In this document: piece after piece, positions 51,551-58,935 of the stretch
How the letters are laid out: the number at the start of each line of letters is the position of its first letter
Position numbering within the stretch: position 1 is the stretch's first letter
From: an uncultured Treponema sp.
GTDB taxonomy: Bacteria; Spirochaetota; Spirochaetia; Treponematales; Treponemataceae
NCBI GenBank assembly: GCA_946615905.1
Contig: CAMOIE010000004.1
Location: 120,921 to 184,920 of the forward strand
Length of the DNA stretch: 64,000 bases
Reading direction: 5' to 3'
Made by a program: the position numbers and the translations under genes
The notes under the pieces: model-generated
What the model was told of the DNA's origin: nothing
The model's database searches: none
What the model saw: only the letters and a program-made list of their open reading frames with translations

Positions 51551-51601
51551 TTGACAATTAAATGGGGGGGGGGGGTAAAATCAACTGTTGTATACAACAG
51601 T
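51551..51601 (+). promoter_or_regulatory. uronate operon promoter with G12 tract and GntR operator
   Basis: TTGACA (51551-51556) and TAAAAT (51576-51581) are separated by 19 bp that contain twelve consecutive G (51564-51575). Directly after the -10 lies the perfect palindrome ACTGTTGTATACAACAGT (51584-51601), where a bound GntR dimer would block transcription. A change of one or two G would bring the spacer to 17-18 bp, so the promoter may switch by slippage. Confidence 0.7.
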
Positions 51602-51642
51602 GCGCATTGATAAACAAAATTAAACTTCCAAAGAGGAACAAA

Positions 51643-52665
51643 ATGAAAGCTATTTTTATTGTTGCACCTGGGAAAGTCGAGATTCGGGATATTGAAAAAC
51701 CGACACCAAAACCAGGGGAAGCCCTTTTACGGGTTTTATACGGCGGAATATGTGGCAGCGACTTAGGTTCATATCGGGGTACATTCGCCTACTTTTCATA
51801 CCCCCGCACTCCGGGACACGAGCTTGCTGCAGAAATCGTAGAAATCGGAGAAAACGAGCGTGGTTTAAAGAAAGGCATGATTGTCACCTGCAACCCCTAT
51901 TTCAACTGCGGACACTGTTACTCTTGTTCGCACGGTCTTGTAAATGCCTGCATGGACAATCAAACGATGGGAGTACAACGTGAAGGAGGCTTTGCGGAAT
52001 ACATCACCATGCCTATTGAACGCATTTACGATGGCAAGGGGTTGCCGCCGAAAGTCCTCGCGGCAATTGAACCTTTTTGCATTTCCTACCACGGCATAAG
52101 TCGGGCAGGGGTAAAATCCGGTGACACTGTGCTTATTGTCGGAGCGGGCACAATCGGAGTTTTGGCTGCCATTGCGGCAAAGGCAAAAGGGGCAAAAGTA
52201 TACATATCAGATGTAGCCGAACAGAAACTGGAATACGCGAAGGCTTTCGGAGTAGACGGTACTATATTGAATTCCTCTCCAGAGGAATTTTCAAAACGCG
52301 TAAATGAAATAACAAATGGCAATGGATTCGATGTTACGGTAGAAGCAGTCGGACTTCCTTCCACCTTCCTTAATTGTATTGATGCGGCTTGTTTTGGCGG
52401 CCGAATGGTACAAATTGGCGTGGGCAAGAAGAACGCAGACTTCAACTTTACACTTATTCAGAAAAAAGAGCTGAATATTTACGGCTCGCGAAACGCCCTA
52501 AAAAAGGACTTTATCGAACTCATTGACCTCGTGAAAGCAGGGAAAGCCCCGCTCGAAAAGATTATCACAAATGAATACTACTTTGAGGATGCGGCCCAAG
52601 CATTCAGCGATTTTGACAAGAATGCCGGCAGCATGTTGAAAGTTGTTCTTCGATTTGAACGTTAG
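51643..52665 (+). CDS. zinc-dependent alcohol dehydrogenase (MDR; RspB/LgoD-like)
   Basis: 340 residues from the ATG at 51643 with AGAGG upstream; the reading frame is open farther left, but that would run through the G tract and operator. Catalytic zinc: GGICGSD and GHELAAEI; structural zinc cysteines CNPYFNCGHCYSCSHGLVNAC; Rossmann GAGTIGVLAA. The family oxidises polyols or sugar acids (L-galactonate, L-idonate, sorbitol). In this operon a sugar-acid substrate that feeds tagaturonate/fructuronate is likely. Confidence 0.88.
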   Translation: MKAIFIVAPGKVEIRDIEKPTPKPGEALLRVLYGGICGSDLGSYRGTFAYFSYPRTPGHELAAEIVEIGENERGLKKGMIVTCNPYFNCGHCYSCSHGLVNACMDNQTMGVQREGGFAEYITMPIERIYDGKGLPPKVLAAIEPFCISYHGISRAGVKSGDTVLIVGAGTIGVLAAIAAKAKGAKVYISDVAEQKLEYAKAFGVDGTILNSSPEEFSKRVNEITNGNGFDVTVEAVGLPSTFLNCIDAACFGGRMVQIGVGKKNADFNFTLIQKKELNIYGSRNALKKDFIELIDLVKAGKAPLEKIITNEYYFEDAAQAFSDFDKNAGSMLKVVLRFER

Positions 52666-52718
52666 CATTAATTAAACACTTAATTCGTACCAAAAAAATA
52701 CGAAAAGGAGGATATGGT

Positions 52719-53741
52719 ATGAAAAAAACGGCAATAATCACAATTGCTTTGGCTTCGGTAGCAGGGCTGCTGCTTTCCGGCTGTACAAAAAAAGAGGGTG
52801 CTGCAAAACCCGCCAAGCAGGTCACAGTACAGATTGGCTTCGAAAATTCAATGTCAGAACCAGTCGGTCAGGCGTTGAAAAAATGGCAGGATTTGGTAGC
52901 AGAAAAAGGAGACGGCTCCCTTAAAATTGAGCTATATCCTGACAGTCAGCTTGGCGCAAAGAGCAAACTGATTGACTCCATGCTGCTAGGAGAATCAGTT
53001 ATCACCCTTGCTGACGGTGCCTTCTATGCCGACTATGGGGTAAAGGACTTTGGTATTGTATTCGGACCGTTTTTGTTTGAAAACTGGAATCAGTGTTGGA
53101 AACTCATAGAAAGCGACTGGTACAAAAGTCAGTGCGAGCAACTTGAGAAGAAGGGGTTAAAAATTCTGACCTCAAATTGGATTTATGGCGACCGCCATAT
53201 TCTGACAACAAAGCCGGTAAAAAAAGTCAGCGACCTTAAAGGTCTAAAAATCCGAGTTCCGACAAACCAGATTCAGTCAATCGGTATGGATGCTCTTGGT
53301 GCAACTTCAACAGGAATGAGCCTGGGAGATGTATATCAAGCATTGCAGACTAAAGTTATCGATGGCGCGGAAAACCCGTTAGCAACATTATATGGCAGAA
53401 AGCTTCAGGAAGTTGCAAAGTATCTTATCCTCGACGGCCACGTAAAGAATTTTACGACATGGGTATGTTCAGCAGATTTTTTCAACTCACTTACGAAAGC
53501 TCAGCAGGAATTACTCGTCTCTACAGGCAACGAAGCTGGATTATATAACAACCAGTTGCAAAAAGCTTCAGAGACAGATTATTTGCAGAAAATGAAGGAC
53601 GATGGCTGTATCGTAACAGAGATGACTCCCGAATTACAAGCAGAATTTAGGGCTGCGGCACAATCTTTCTATACTAAAGGTGACGTATTCGGTTGGTCTC
53701 CCAATTTGTACGATGCCGTAAAGAAAGCCATGTCAAACTAA
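52719..53741 (+). CDS. dctP: TRAP transporter substrate-binding lipoprotein
   Basis: 340 residues. Lipobox LLLSGCTKK (Cys about 22). DctP-fold: VQIGFENSMSEPVGQALKKWQDLV, GDRHILTTKPVKKVSDLKGLKIRVPTNQIQ (with the conserved Arg for the carboxylate), GAENPLATLYGRKLQEVAKY. It binds an organic acid, probably a hexuronate or aldonate. AAGGAGG precedes the ATG. Confidence 0.92.
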   Translation: MKKTAIITIALASVAGLLLSGCTKKEGAAKPAKQVTVQIGFENSMSEPVGQALKKWQDLVAEKGDGSLKIELYPDSQLGAKSKLIDSMLLGESVITLADGAFYADYGVKDFGIVFGPFLFENWNQCWKLIESDWYKSQCEQLEKKGLKILTSNWIYGDRHILTTKPVKKVSDLKGLKIRVPTNQIQSIGMDALGATSTGMSLGDVYQALQTKVIDGAENPLATLYGRKLQEVAKYLILDGHVKNFTTWVCSADFFNSLTKAQQELLVSTGNEAGLYNNQLQKASETDYLQKMKDDGCIVTEMTPELQAEFRAAAQSFYTKGDVFGWSPNLYDAVKKAMSN

Positions 53742-53760
53742 ATACTGTCATAGCTAAAAT

Positions 53761-53942
53761 GGGCTGTCCAATAAGTTTATGGTGTGTGGCCATTGAGCCT
53801 TCCGAAATGACCTCTCGAACTATATATGGAAGTTTCGACATAGGGAGCGTTGAGAAAACGCGTAAGCGTTTTTAGCGACTCTCCGAAGCAGCTGTGCTGC
53901 GTAGGGCTCAACCACCGCGTTTTATACTTTTGAGACAGCCCC
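53761..53942. repeat. MITE-like element between dctP and dctQ
   Basis: About 182 bp with imperfect terminal inverted repeats: GGGCTGTCCAATAAGTTTA at the left, and at the right the complement of GGGGCTGTCTCAAAAGTATA. The inside has inverted repeats (AAAACGC/GCGTTTT, CAGCTGTGCTG) and no gene. It splits an otherwise tight operon; it may also act as a partial terminator or processing site. Confidence 0.55.
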
Positions 53943-53968
53943 TTATCTTATAACAGGAGAAAAGGAGT

Positions 53969-54469
53969 ATGAGTAATCATAAATCCAAATTGCTTGCCGC
54001 ATGTAAAAACTGGGATATAGTTTTGGCATCAACGGCACTTGTCATTTTGATTATCGTAACATCGCTCGGCGTATTAATGCGCTATATATTCGGGAAACCC
54101 TTTACTTGGCTTGAGGAAATACAGCTATTCTGCATGGTCTGGATTGTTTTTGGTGCGAGCGGAGCCGCTTTTAGGACAAAAAGTCATGTTGCAATTGAAA
54201 TGGTTGTCGATTCACTACCAAAGAAAGCTCAAAAAGTCATAGGTTTTATTATTGATGCTGTCGTTGTATTAGTATTGGGATACCTATTCATACAAAGCAT
54301 CGGTTTTGTAAGTTTGTTCGTAAGAAGTGGGCGTTCAACAAACATGCTGAAAATTCCGTATTGGTTCATTTATGGCATCGCCCCGGTAACAATTATAATA
54401 ATGATTGGCAATTATTTCTTTTCAAAATATATCAAATCAAAAGATGATGAGGAGGCGGAAACAATATGA
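53969..54469 (+). CDS. dctQ: TRAP transporter small permease
   Basis: 166 residues, four hydrophobic helices. DctQ pattern: RYIFGKPFTWLEEIQLFCMVWIVFGASGAAFRTKSHVAIEM. AAGGAG precedes the ATG. It overlaps dctM by 4 bp (ATGA). Confidence 0.92.
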   Translation: MSNHKSKLLAACKNWDIVLASTALVILIIVTSLGVLMRYIFGKPFTWLEEIQLFCMVWIVFGASGAAFRTKSHVAIEMVVDSLPKKAQKVIGFIIDAVVVLVLGYLFIQSIGFVSLFVRSGRSTNMLKIPYWFIYGIAPVTIIIMIGNYFFSKYIKSKDDEEAETI

Positions 54470-55752
54470 GTACATTACTATTATTTGCGGCAGTCGTCTT
54501 GCTGCTCCTTTTGTTCTTTAAAGTTCCCGTCTTTGTTTCGATTCTGGGCGGCTCTGTCATATACTTTCTTTTTAATCCGGATGTAAATCCGATTGTATTT
54601 GCACAGCAGGCTATTACCGGAACAGAAAGCATTTCCTTGCTTGCAGTTCCTTTCTTTGTGTGTGCCGGTACGTTCATGAATTACACAGGAGTAACAAAAC
54701 GCATCATGGATTTTGCCTCGGTCATTACAGGACGAATGACAGGCGGTCTTGCACAGGTAAACGTTCTGCTGTCCACACTCATGGGAGGACTTTCAGGCTC
54801 CAACCTAGCAGATGCGGCAATGGAATCAAAGATGCTCGTTCCTGAAATGGTGAAAAAAGGTTTTTCGTTGGAATTTTCATCCGTAGTTACGGCAGCATCT
54901 TCCATGATCACGCCCCTTATTCCGCCGGGAATTGCCATGATCCTATATGGTTGCATTGCAAATGTTTCTATCGGAAAATTGTTCGTTTCTGGAATCGGAG
55001 TAGGAATCTGGCTTTGCGTCTCAATGATGGTAGTCGTAGCTCTGGTTTCAAAAAGGCGTGGCTATAAGCCGATGCGTACACAGCGTCTCTCCACAGAAGA
55101 AATCAAAAAAGTAGTTCCACCGGCAATCGTGCCATTGTGCCTGCCAGTCATCATCATTGGAGGAATACGCTTAGGGGTATTTACAGCAACAGAAGCCGGT
55201 GCAGTAGCTATTCTGTACGCCGCAGCACTTGGTATTTTTTATCACGAACTTACGCCAAAAGCCGCAGCCCGTGCTTTTAAAGAAACTGTAACAACAACCT
55301 CGTCCATCATGCTTATTGTTGCCGCTGCTACAGTATTCTCTTGGATTTTGACCAAAGAACGCATTCCTCAAATGCTAACTGCATGGATAGTAAACACAAT
55401 TCACAGCAAATACATTTTCTTGCTTATCGTAAACATATTCCTCCTGTTTGTAGGCATGTTTATAGAAGGAAATGCTTCGATGATTGTTCTGGTGCCTCTA
55501 CTCGCTCCTGTCGCAGCTGCATACGGTATAAACGAAATCCAGTTTGCCATGATGTACATATTCAACAATGCCATCGGAGCACTTTCTCCGCCAATGGGAA
55601 CGCTGATGTTTGTCACCTGCTCAATTACGGGATGTAAAACAAAGGACTTCATAAAAGAAGCAGTACCATTCTATATACTCTTGGTAATTGATTTGGTTTT
55701 ATTCACATTTGTTCCTGTGTTTACAACCGGTATCGTAGATCTTTTTTATTAA
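54466..55752 (+). CDS. dctM: TRAP transporter large permease
   Basis: 428 residues, about twelve hydrophobic helices. Family motifs: AGTFMNYTGVTKRIMDFA, GGLSGSNLADAAMESKMLVPEM, ITPLIPPGIAMILYG. With DctP and DctQ it forms a Na+-driven importer for an organic acid. The gap to uxaB (55753-55886) is AT-rich with a weak hairpin and T-run near 55800-55835 and nothing else clear. Confidence 0.93.
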   Translation: MSTLLLFAAVVLLLLLFFKVPVFVSILGGSVIYFLFNPDVNPIVFAQQAITGTESISLLAVPFFVCAGTFMNYTGVTKRIMDFASVITGRMTGGLAQVNVLLSTLMGGLSGSNLADAAMESKMLVPEMVKKGFSLEFSSVVTAASSMITPLIPPGIAMILYGCIANVSIGKLFVSGIGVGIWLCVSMMVVVALVSKRRGYKPMRTQRLSTEEIKKVVPPAIVPLCLPVIIIGGIRLGVFTATEAGAVAILYAAALGIFYHELTPKAAARAFKETVTTTSSIMLIVAAATVFSWILTKERIPQMLTAWIVNTIHSKYIFLLIVNIFLLFVGMFIEGNASMIVLVPLLAPVAAAYGINEIQFAMMYIFNNAIGALSPPMGTLMFVTCSITGCKTKDFIKEAVPFYILLVIDLVLFTFVPVFTTGIVDLFY

Positions 55753-55886
55753 GACCATAAAAATCGCATTAGCATTGCTAGTTACGTTTTTTATCAAAAA
55801 ACTGTCATTTATCGCTATATAGTTTTTTTTATCGAAATGATATAAATTAAACTGTTATTTTTAATGAGCTTTTGGAGGTTCATTTT

Positions 55887-57449
55887 ATGGCATTAAAGTC
55901 AATTAAGGACGTTGTTAAGACTGTTAAACGCCCGGAAAAAATCATTCAGTTTGGTGAAGGCGGATTTTTGCGCGCTTTCGTAGATTGGCAGATTGATATT
56001 GTCAACGAAAAAACTGATTTCAACGGCAACATTGTCATCGTTCAGCCGCTCGAAAAGGGCATGATTGACGCGATGAACGCACAGGACAACCTGTACACCA
56101 CAGTTCTCCGCGGTATGAAGGACGGAAAGCCGACTGTCGAAACTCGCACCATCAAGTCTGTAAGCCGCTCAATCAACCCATACACAAACTACGACGACTA
56201 CATCGCGCTCGCTTCCAGCCCGGACTTGCGCTTCCTCGTTTCAAACACGACTGAGGCCGGAATCCGCTTTGACGCAGAAATTGACGGCGTTCCTGTCACT
56301 CTCGACCAGAAGCCGCAGAAAAACTACCCTGCAAAAGTCACCGCTTTCTTGTACAAGAGATTCCAGGCTTTTAAGGGCGACAAGTCAAAGGGAATGATTT
56401 TGATTCCGTGCGAATTGAGCGACCAGGCCGGCTTGAACCTCCGCATCAACATCTTGCGCTACGCCGAAATGTGGCAGTTGGGGCCTGACTTCATCAACTG
56501 GTTCGACGAAGCCTGCGACGTCTGCTCATGCTTGGTTGACCGCATCGTTCCAGGATACTTCCCGCTCCTTTCTAAAGACGAAAACGGAAAAACTCAGGCA
56601 GAGAACATCTGCGAAAAGCTCGGCTACGAGGACAAACTTCTCGACTCTGCCGAACTCTTCCATTTCTGGGTCATCGAATCCAAAAAATCACACGAGGACG
56701 AGCTTCCTCTCCAGAAGGCAGGACTTTCTGTTATCTGGACACAGAACATGGACTACTACCACACACGCAAAGTCCGCATTTTGAACGGCGCGCACACTTC
56801 TAGCGTTTTGGCTGCGTTCCTTGCCGGCTGCAACTACGTTCAGGACATCGTTTGCTCAGAAAAGGTCGGAACTGGATTCAACACTCCGAACGCTGACGCT
56901 CAGAAGTTTATGCACGACATCATCTTCAACGAAATCGTTCCTTCAATCGACGGCGACCAGGAAGACCTCAAAGGCTACGCGAACGACGTTTGGACTCGCT
57001 TCCAGAACCCGTTCAACCCGCACCGCCTCATCGAGATTTCTTTGAACTCAGTCGCAAAATACTGGACACGCTGCTTGCCTTCAGTCCTGCAGTCAATCCA
57101 GAAGAACGGCAAAGTTCCGAAACTCCTCGGATTCTCAATCGCCGCTCTCATCGCGTTCTACAACGGAACCGAAATCAAGACCGACGAAAAAGGCGCAAAA
57201 TACCTCGAATCAAAGCGCGACGACGGCGTGTACCCGAACAAGGACACAATGCCAGTTCTTGAGTTCTTTGCCGCACTCAACAAAGAGACAAAGGATGCGA
57301 AGGTGATTGCAAACCGCGTACTCGCTAACGTTGACTTCTGGAAGGAAGATTTGACGAAGGTTAGCGGACTTGAGGCTGCTGTGGCTGGACATCTTGCGGA
57401 TATTCAGAGCAAGGGGATGAAAAAGGCTTTGGCGGACATCGTGAAGTAA
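55887..57449 (+). CDS. uxaB: tagaturonate reductase (altronate oxidoreductase)
   Basis: 520 residues. Mannitol dehydrogenase family; the N-terminal IIQFGEGGFLRAFVDWQID is the UxaB type rather than the UxuB type. It interconverts tagaturonate and altronate with NAD(H). Middle: VSNTTEAGIRF, IPCELSDQAG, and the catalytic-lysine region TRKVRILNGAHTS. TTGGAGG precedes the ATG at 55887. A second, shortened copy of its last 62 codons lies 4.5 kb downstream (61948-62136), followed by what seems to be the original terminator, so the 3' end of this gene is the left border of an insertion. Confidence 0.9.
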   Translation: MALKSIKDVVKTVKRPEKIIQFGEGGFLRAFVDWQIDIVNEKTDFNGNIVIVQPLEKGMIDAMNAQDNLYTTVLRGMKDGKPTVETRTIKSVSRSINPYTNYDDYIALASSPDLRFLVSNTTEAGIRFDAEIDGVPVTLDQKPQKNYPAKVTAFLYKRFQAFKGDKSKGMILIPCELSDQAGLNLRINILRYAEMWQLGPDFINWFDEACDVCSCLVDRIVPGYFPLLSKDENGKTQAENICEKLGYEDKLLDSAELFHFWVIESKKSHEDELPLQKAGLSVIWTQNMDYYHTRKVRILNGAHTSSVLAAFLAGCNYVQDIVCSEKVGTGFNTPNADAQKFMHDIIFNEIVPSIDGDQEDLKGYANDVWTRFQNPFNPHRLIEISLNSVAKYWTRCLPSVLQSIQKNGKVPKLLGFSIAALIAFYNGTEIKTDEKGAKYLESKRDDGVYPNKDTMPVLEFFAALNKETKDAKVIANRVLANVDFWKEDLTKVSGLEAAVAGHLADIQSKGMKKALADIVK

Positions 57450-57450
57450 G
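57432..57450 (+). repeat. left border repeat at the uxaB stop
   Basis: GCGGACATCGTGAAGTAAG covers the last uxaB codons. It is repeated with one change at 58240-58258, enclosing the RNA/PBECR4 cassette. Confidence 0.7.
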
Positions 57451-57454
57451 ACGC

Positions 57455-57483
57455 TTGACTTTCCGTCATTCGTGACTTATATT
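57455..57483 (+). promoter_or_regulatory. promoter of the structured RNA upstream of PBECR4
   Basis: TTGACT (57455-57460), 17-bp spacer, TATATT (57478-57483); expected start near 57490. The -35 lies 5 nt after the uxaB stop codon. Confidence 0.7.
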
Positions 57484-57489
57484 GAAACT

Positions 57490-57657
57490 AGTGGCGGACA
57501 ACACGTGTGTCCGCCCAAGCGATGAAGCGCGGCAGCGTACCAGGAAGCCTTGTTGCGCGGAGCTTTCAGTAGGGGTTGTGCAGCCACCCCAACCTGGAGT
57601 AGGCGGAAGCCGAAAGAAAATGCCCAACTTTAAGCCCGTCCTTGCGACGGGTTTTTT
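57490..57657 (+). ncRNA. putative ~168-nt structured RNA upstream of the PBECR4 gene
   Basis: Runs from a consensus promoter to an intrinsic terminator (57633-57658). It is G+C-rich in an otherwise moderate region and strongly structured: GGCGGACA/TGTCCGCC near the 5' end, AGGGGTTG...CAACC and GGGGTTGTGCAGCCACCCC in the middle, GGCGGAAGCC, then the terminator stem. It encodes no convincing protein. Position relative to the nuclease gene is that of a type III antitoxin RNA; an attenuating leader or a decayed transposon RNA are alternatives. Confidence 0.5.
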
Positions 57658-57658
57658 T
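57633..57658 (+). terminator. intrinsic terminator between the RNA and the PBECR4 gene
   Basis: CCCGTC-CTTGC-GACGGG followed by seven T, only 12 nt before the ATG at 57670; the ribosome site GGAGAG lies just after it. Confidence 0.85.
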
Positions 57659-57669
57659 GTCGGAGAGAT

Positions 57670-58236
57670 ATGGACAAACTTTTTACCTGTGCAAAGGCTT
57701 TCGAGTCTTTGTTCGATGTTGAATACAGAGTCACTGTCGCTCATAAAACGCAAAAAGCCGACTTGCGCATAGTTTTCAATCCGATTGACTTTCATCATCT
57801 TATGGGGCTTGGAAAACTGAAAGACCTGCGCGTTCATCGAGAACCGCGAATCGATGTCTTCAATAAAATCATCAGCGGAAAAATCTCTTACGATACGATT
57901 AAACGCAGTCGCCACATCCACGAAATTGAAAATCGATTTGAACCGCTTTCCCATATCGAGGAATTGTTCGATTCAAACTATTTGACTTTCCGCTACCGCC
58001 AGCAGCAGAACCCGATGTCCACGATTGTCGCTGACTACCTCGTTTCTGCCGACTTTCAAGACAACGACATTTATATTTTTCTTGCAAGCAAATTGAATAG
58101 CGGCACTTTCTTTTGTCGCTCGTTCTTCCCCAAGACCAACAAGGACTACACCATCGGGCAGACAAAATGGACGCTTCTGCGGAAAGAGAAAACCACGCTC
58201 TCTACAGGGGAAAGCGTGGTGCAGTATGAGCGATGA
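57670..58236 (+). CDS. PBECR4-domain putative nuclease toxin
   Basis: 188 residues. The region KKADLRIVFNPIDFHHLMGLGKL-type (about 25-58) and the C-terminal alternating strands (NDIYIFLASKLNSGTFFCRSFFP ... TIGQTKWTLLRKEK) match my knowledge of PBECR4, a Barnase-EndoU-ColicinE5/D-RelE-like nuclease domain found in mobile elements. No secretion signal. Expression depends on read-through of the terminator in front of it. No protein antitoxin is adjacent. Confidence 0.75.
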   Translation: MDKLFTCAKAFESLFDVEYRVTVAHKTQKADLRIVFNPIDFHHLMGLGKLKDLRVHREPRIDVFNKIISGKISYDTIKRSRHIHEIENRFEPLSHIEELFDSNYLTFRYRQQQNPMSTIVADYLVSADFQDNDIYIFLASKLNSGTFFCRSFFPKTNKDYTIGQTKWTLLRKEKTTLSTGESVVQYER

Positions 58237-58239
58237 GTT

Positions 58240-58258
58240 GCGGACATCGTGAAATAAG
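58240..58258 (+). repeat. right border repeat of the RNA/PBECR4 cassette
   Basis: GCGGACATCGTGAAATAAG, 18 of 19 identical to the end of uxaB (57432-57450), 3 nt after the PBECR4 stop. Confidence 0.7.
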
Positions 58259-58280
58259 CGATTTTCGCTGAAAACAAAGA

Positions 58281-58319
58281 AAAACACGCCGAGTTTTGAA
58301 AAATTCTCGGCGTGTTTTC
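58281..58319. terminator. intrinsic terminator after PBECR4
   Basis: AAAACACGCCGAG/CTCGGCGTGTTTT stem with T-run. A second, longer-range pair of the same sequence (AAAACTCGGCGTA at 58325-58337 and TACGCCGAGAATTTTT at 58371-58386) follows, facing the convergent operon. Confidence 0.8.
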
Positions 58320-58438
58320 GTTTAAAACTCGGCGTAAATTTTGGGAAAACATCGGATGTTTTTGGAAAAGTACGCCGAGAATTTTTGTTTGAAATTACTT
58401 TTCTATTTTCCTTATTTCATGAATCGCAGAAACGCTTT

Positions 58439-58927
58439 CTAAAATTTCCAATTCCCAAAACAAAAATTAATATATCCATATTCATCATCAATATATTCGT
58501 TCGTAGAAAAACTATAGTTGCCTTTCTTAAAAGCGTTTGAATTTGTTGAATATTCAAAACCATATTTGTCGATTATCAAGTTTTTTGCCTTCCTTGCATT
58601 TACTACGTTCTCCTTGCTCTTTACGCTGACTGTCAGCATTGTTAAAGAATCATTGTTGTTATAGTACCCAAAAATAACGGCATTCATTTTCATGCCATAA
58701 AAAGTAATGTTTTTATTCTGCTTCGGCTGAAAATAAAGATTGCCGTTAGTTTCTTCAAGGTTGTAGCGTTCAAAACCATTTCTTTCAAGAAATGAAACAA
58801 GCTGCATCTTGCTTGAAGTTTTTGCGACATCGAAAATATCGTCAATGCTTTCCGCAAAAAGGGTGAAGCAACTTGCAAAGAGTAAGACAGATAATAAACT
58901 AAAAAATCTTTTCATGGCAATGCTCAT
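58439..58927 (-). CDS. small secreted protein of unknown function
   Basis: 162 residues from the ATG at 58927; an ATG four codons later (58915) would give a cleaner signal peptide (MKRFFSLLSVLLFASCFTLFAES), and a GTG at 58942 is also possible. Mature part ~140 residues, beta-rich, Asn/Lys-rich. Not recognised. Last gene of a four-gene minus-strand operon, overlapping or abutting the preceding gene. Confidence 0.65.
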   Translation of the reverse strand: MSIAMKRFFSLLSVLLFASCFTLFAESIDDIFDVAKTSSKMQLVSFLERNGFERYNLEETNGNLYFQPKQNKNITFYGMKMNAVIFGYYNNNDSLTMLTVSVKSKENVVNARKAKNLIIDKYGFEYSTNSNAFKKGNYSFSTNEYIDDEYGYINFCFGNWKF

Positions 58928-58935
58928 ATTTCCAT

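Noticed and set aside
57490..57657. SRP RNA, tmRNA or 6S RNA
   Set aside because: No SRP domain IV loop, no tmRNA tag or tRNA-like ends, and the two ends do not pair as in 6S.
57490..57657. Omega/HEARO RNA of an IscB or TnpB element
   Set aside because: Some short blocks look similar by eye, but no IscB, TnpB or transposase gene lies in the window; kept only as an alternative to be tested.
57482..57772. Plus-strand ORF of 96 codons over the structured RNA
   Set aside because: It spans the promoter-proximal RNA and terminator, has no ribosome site, and overlaps the PBECR4 start in another frame.
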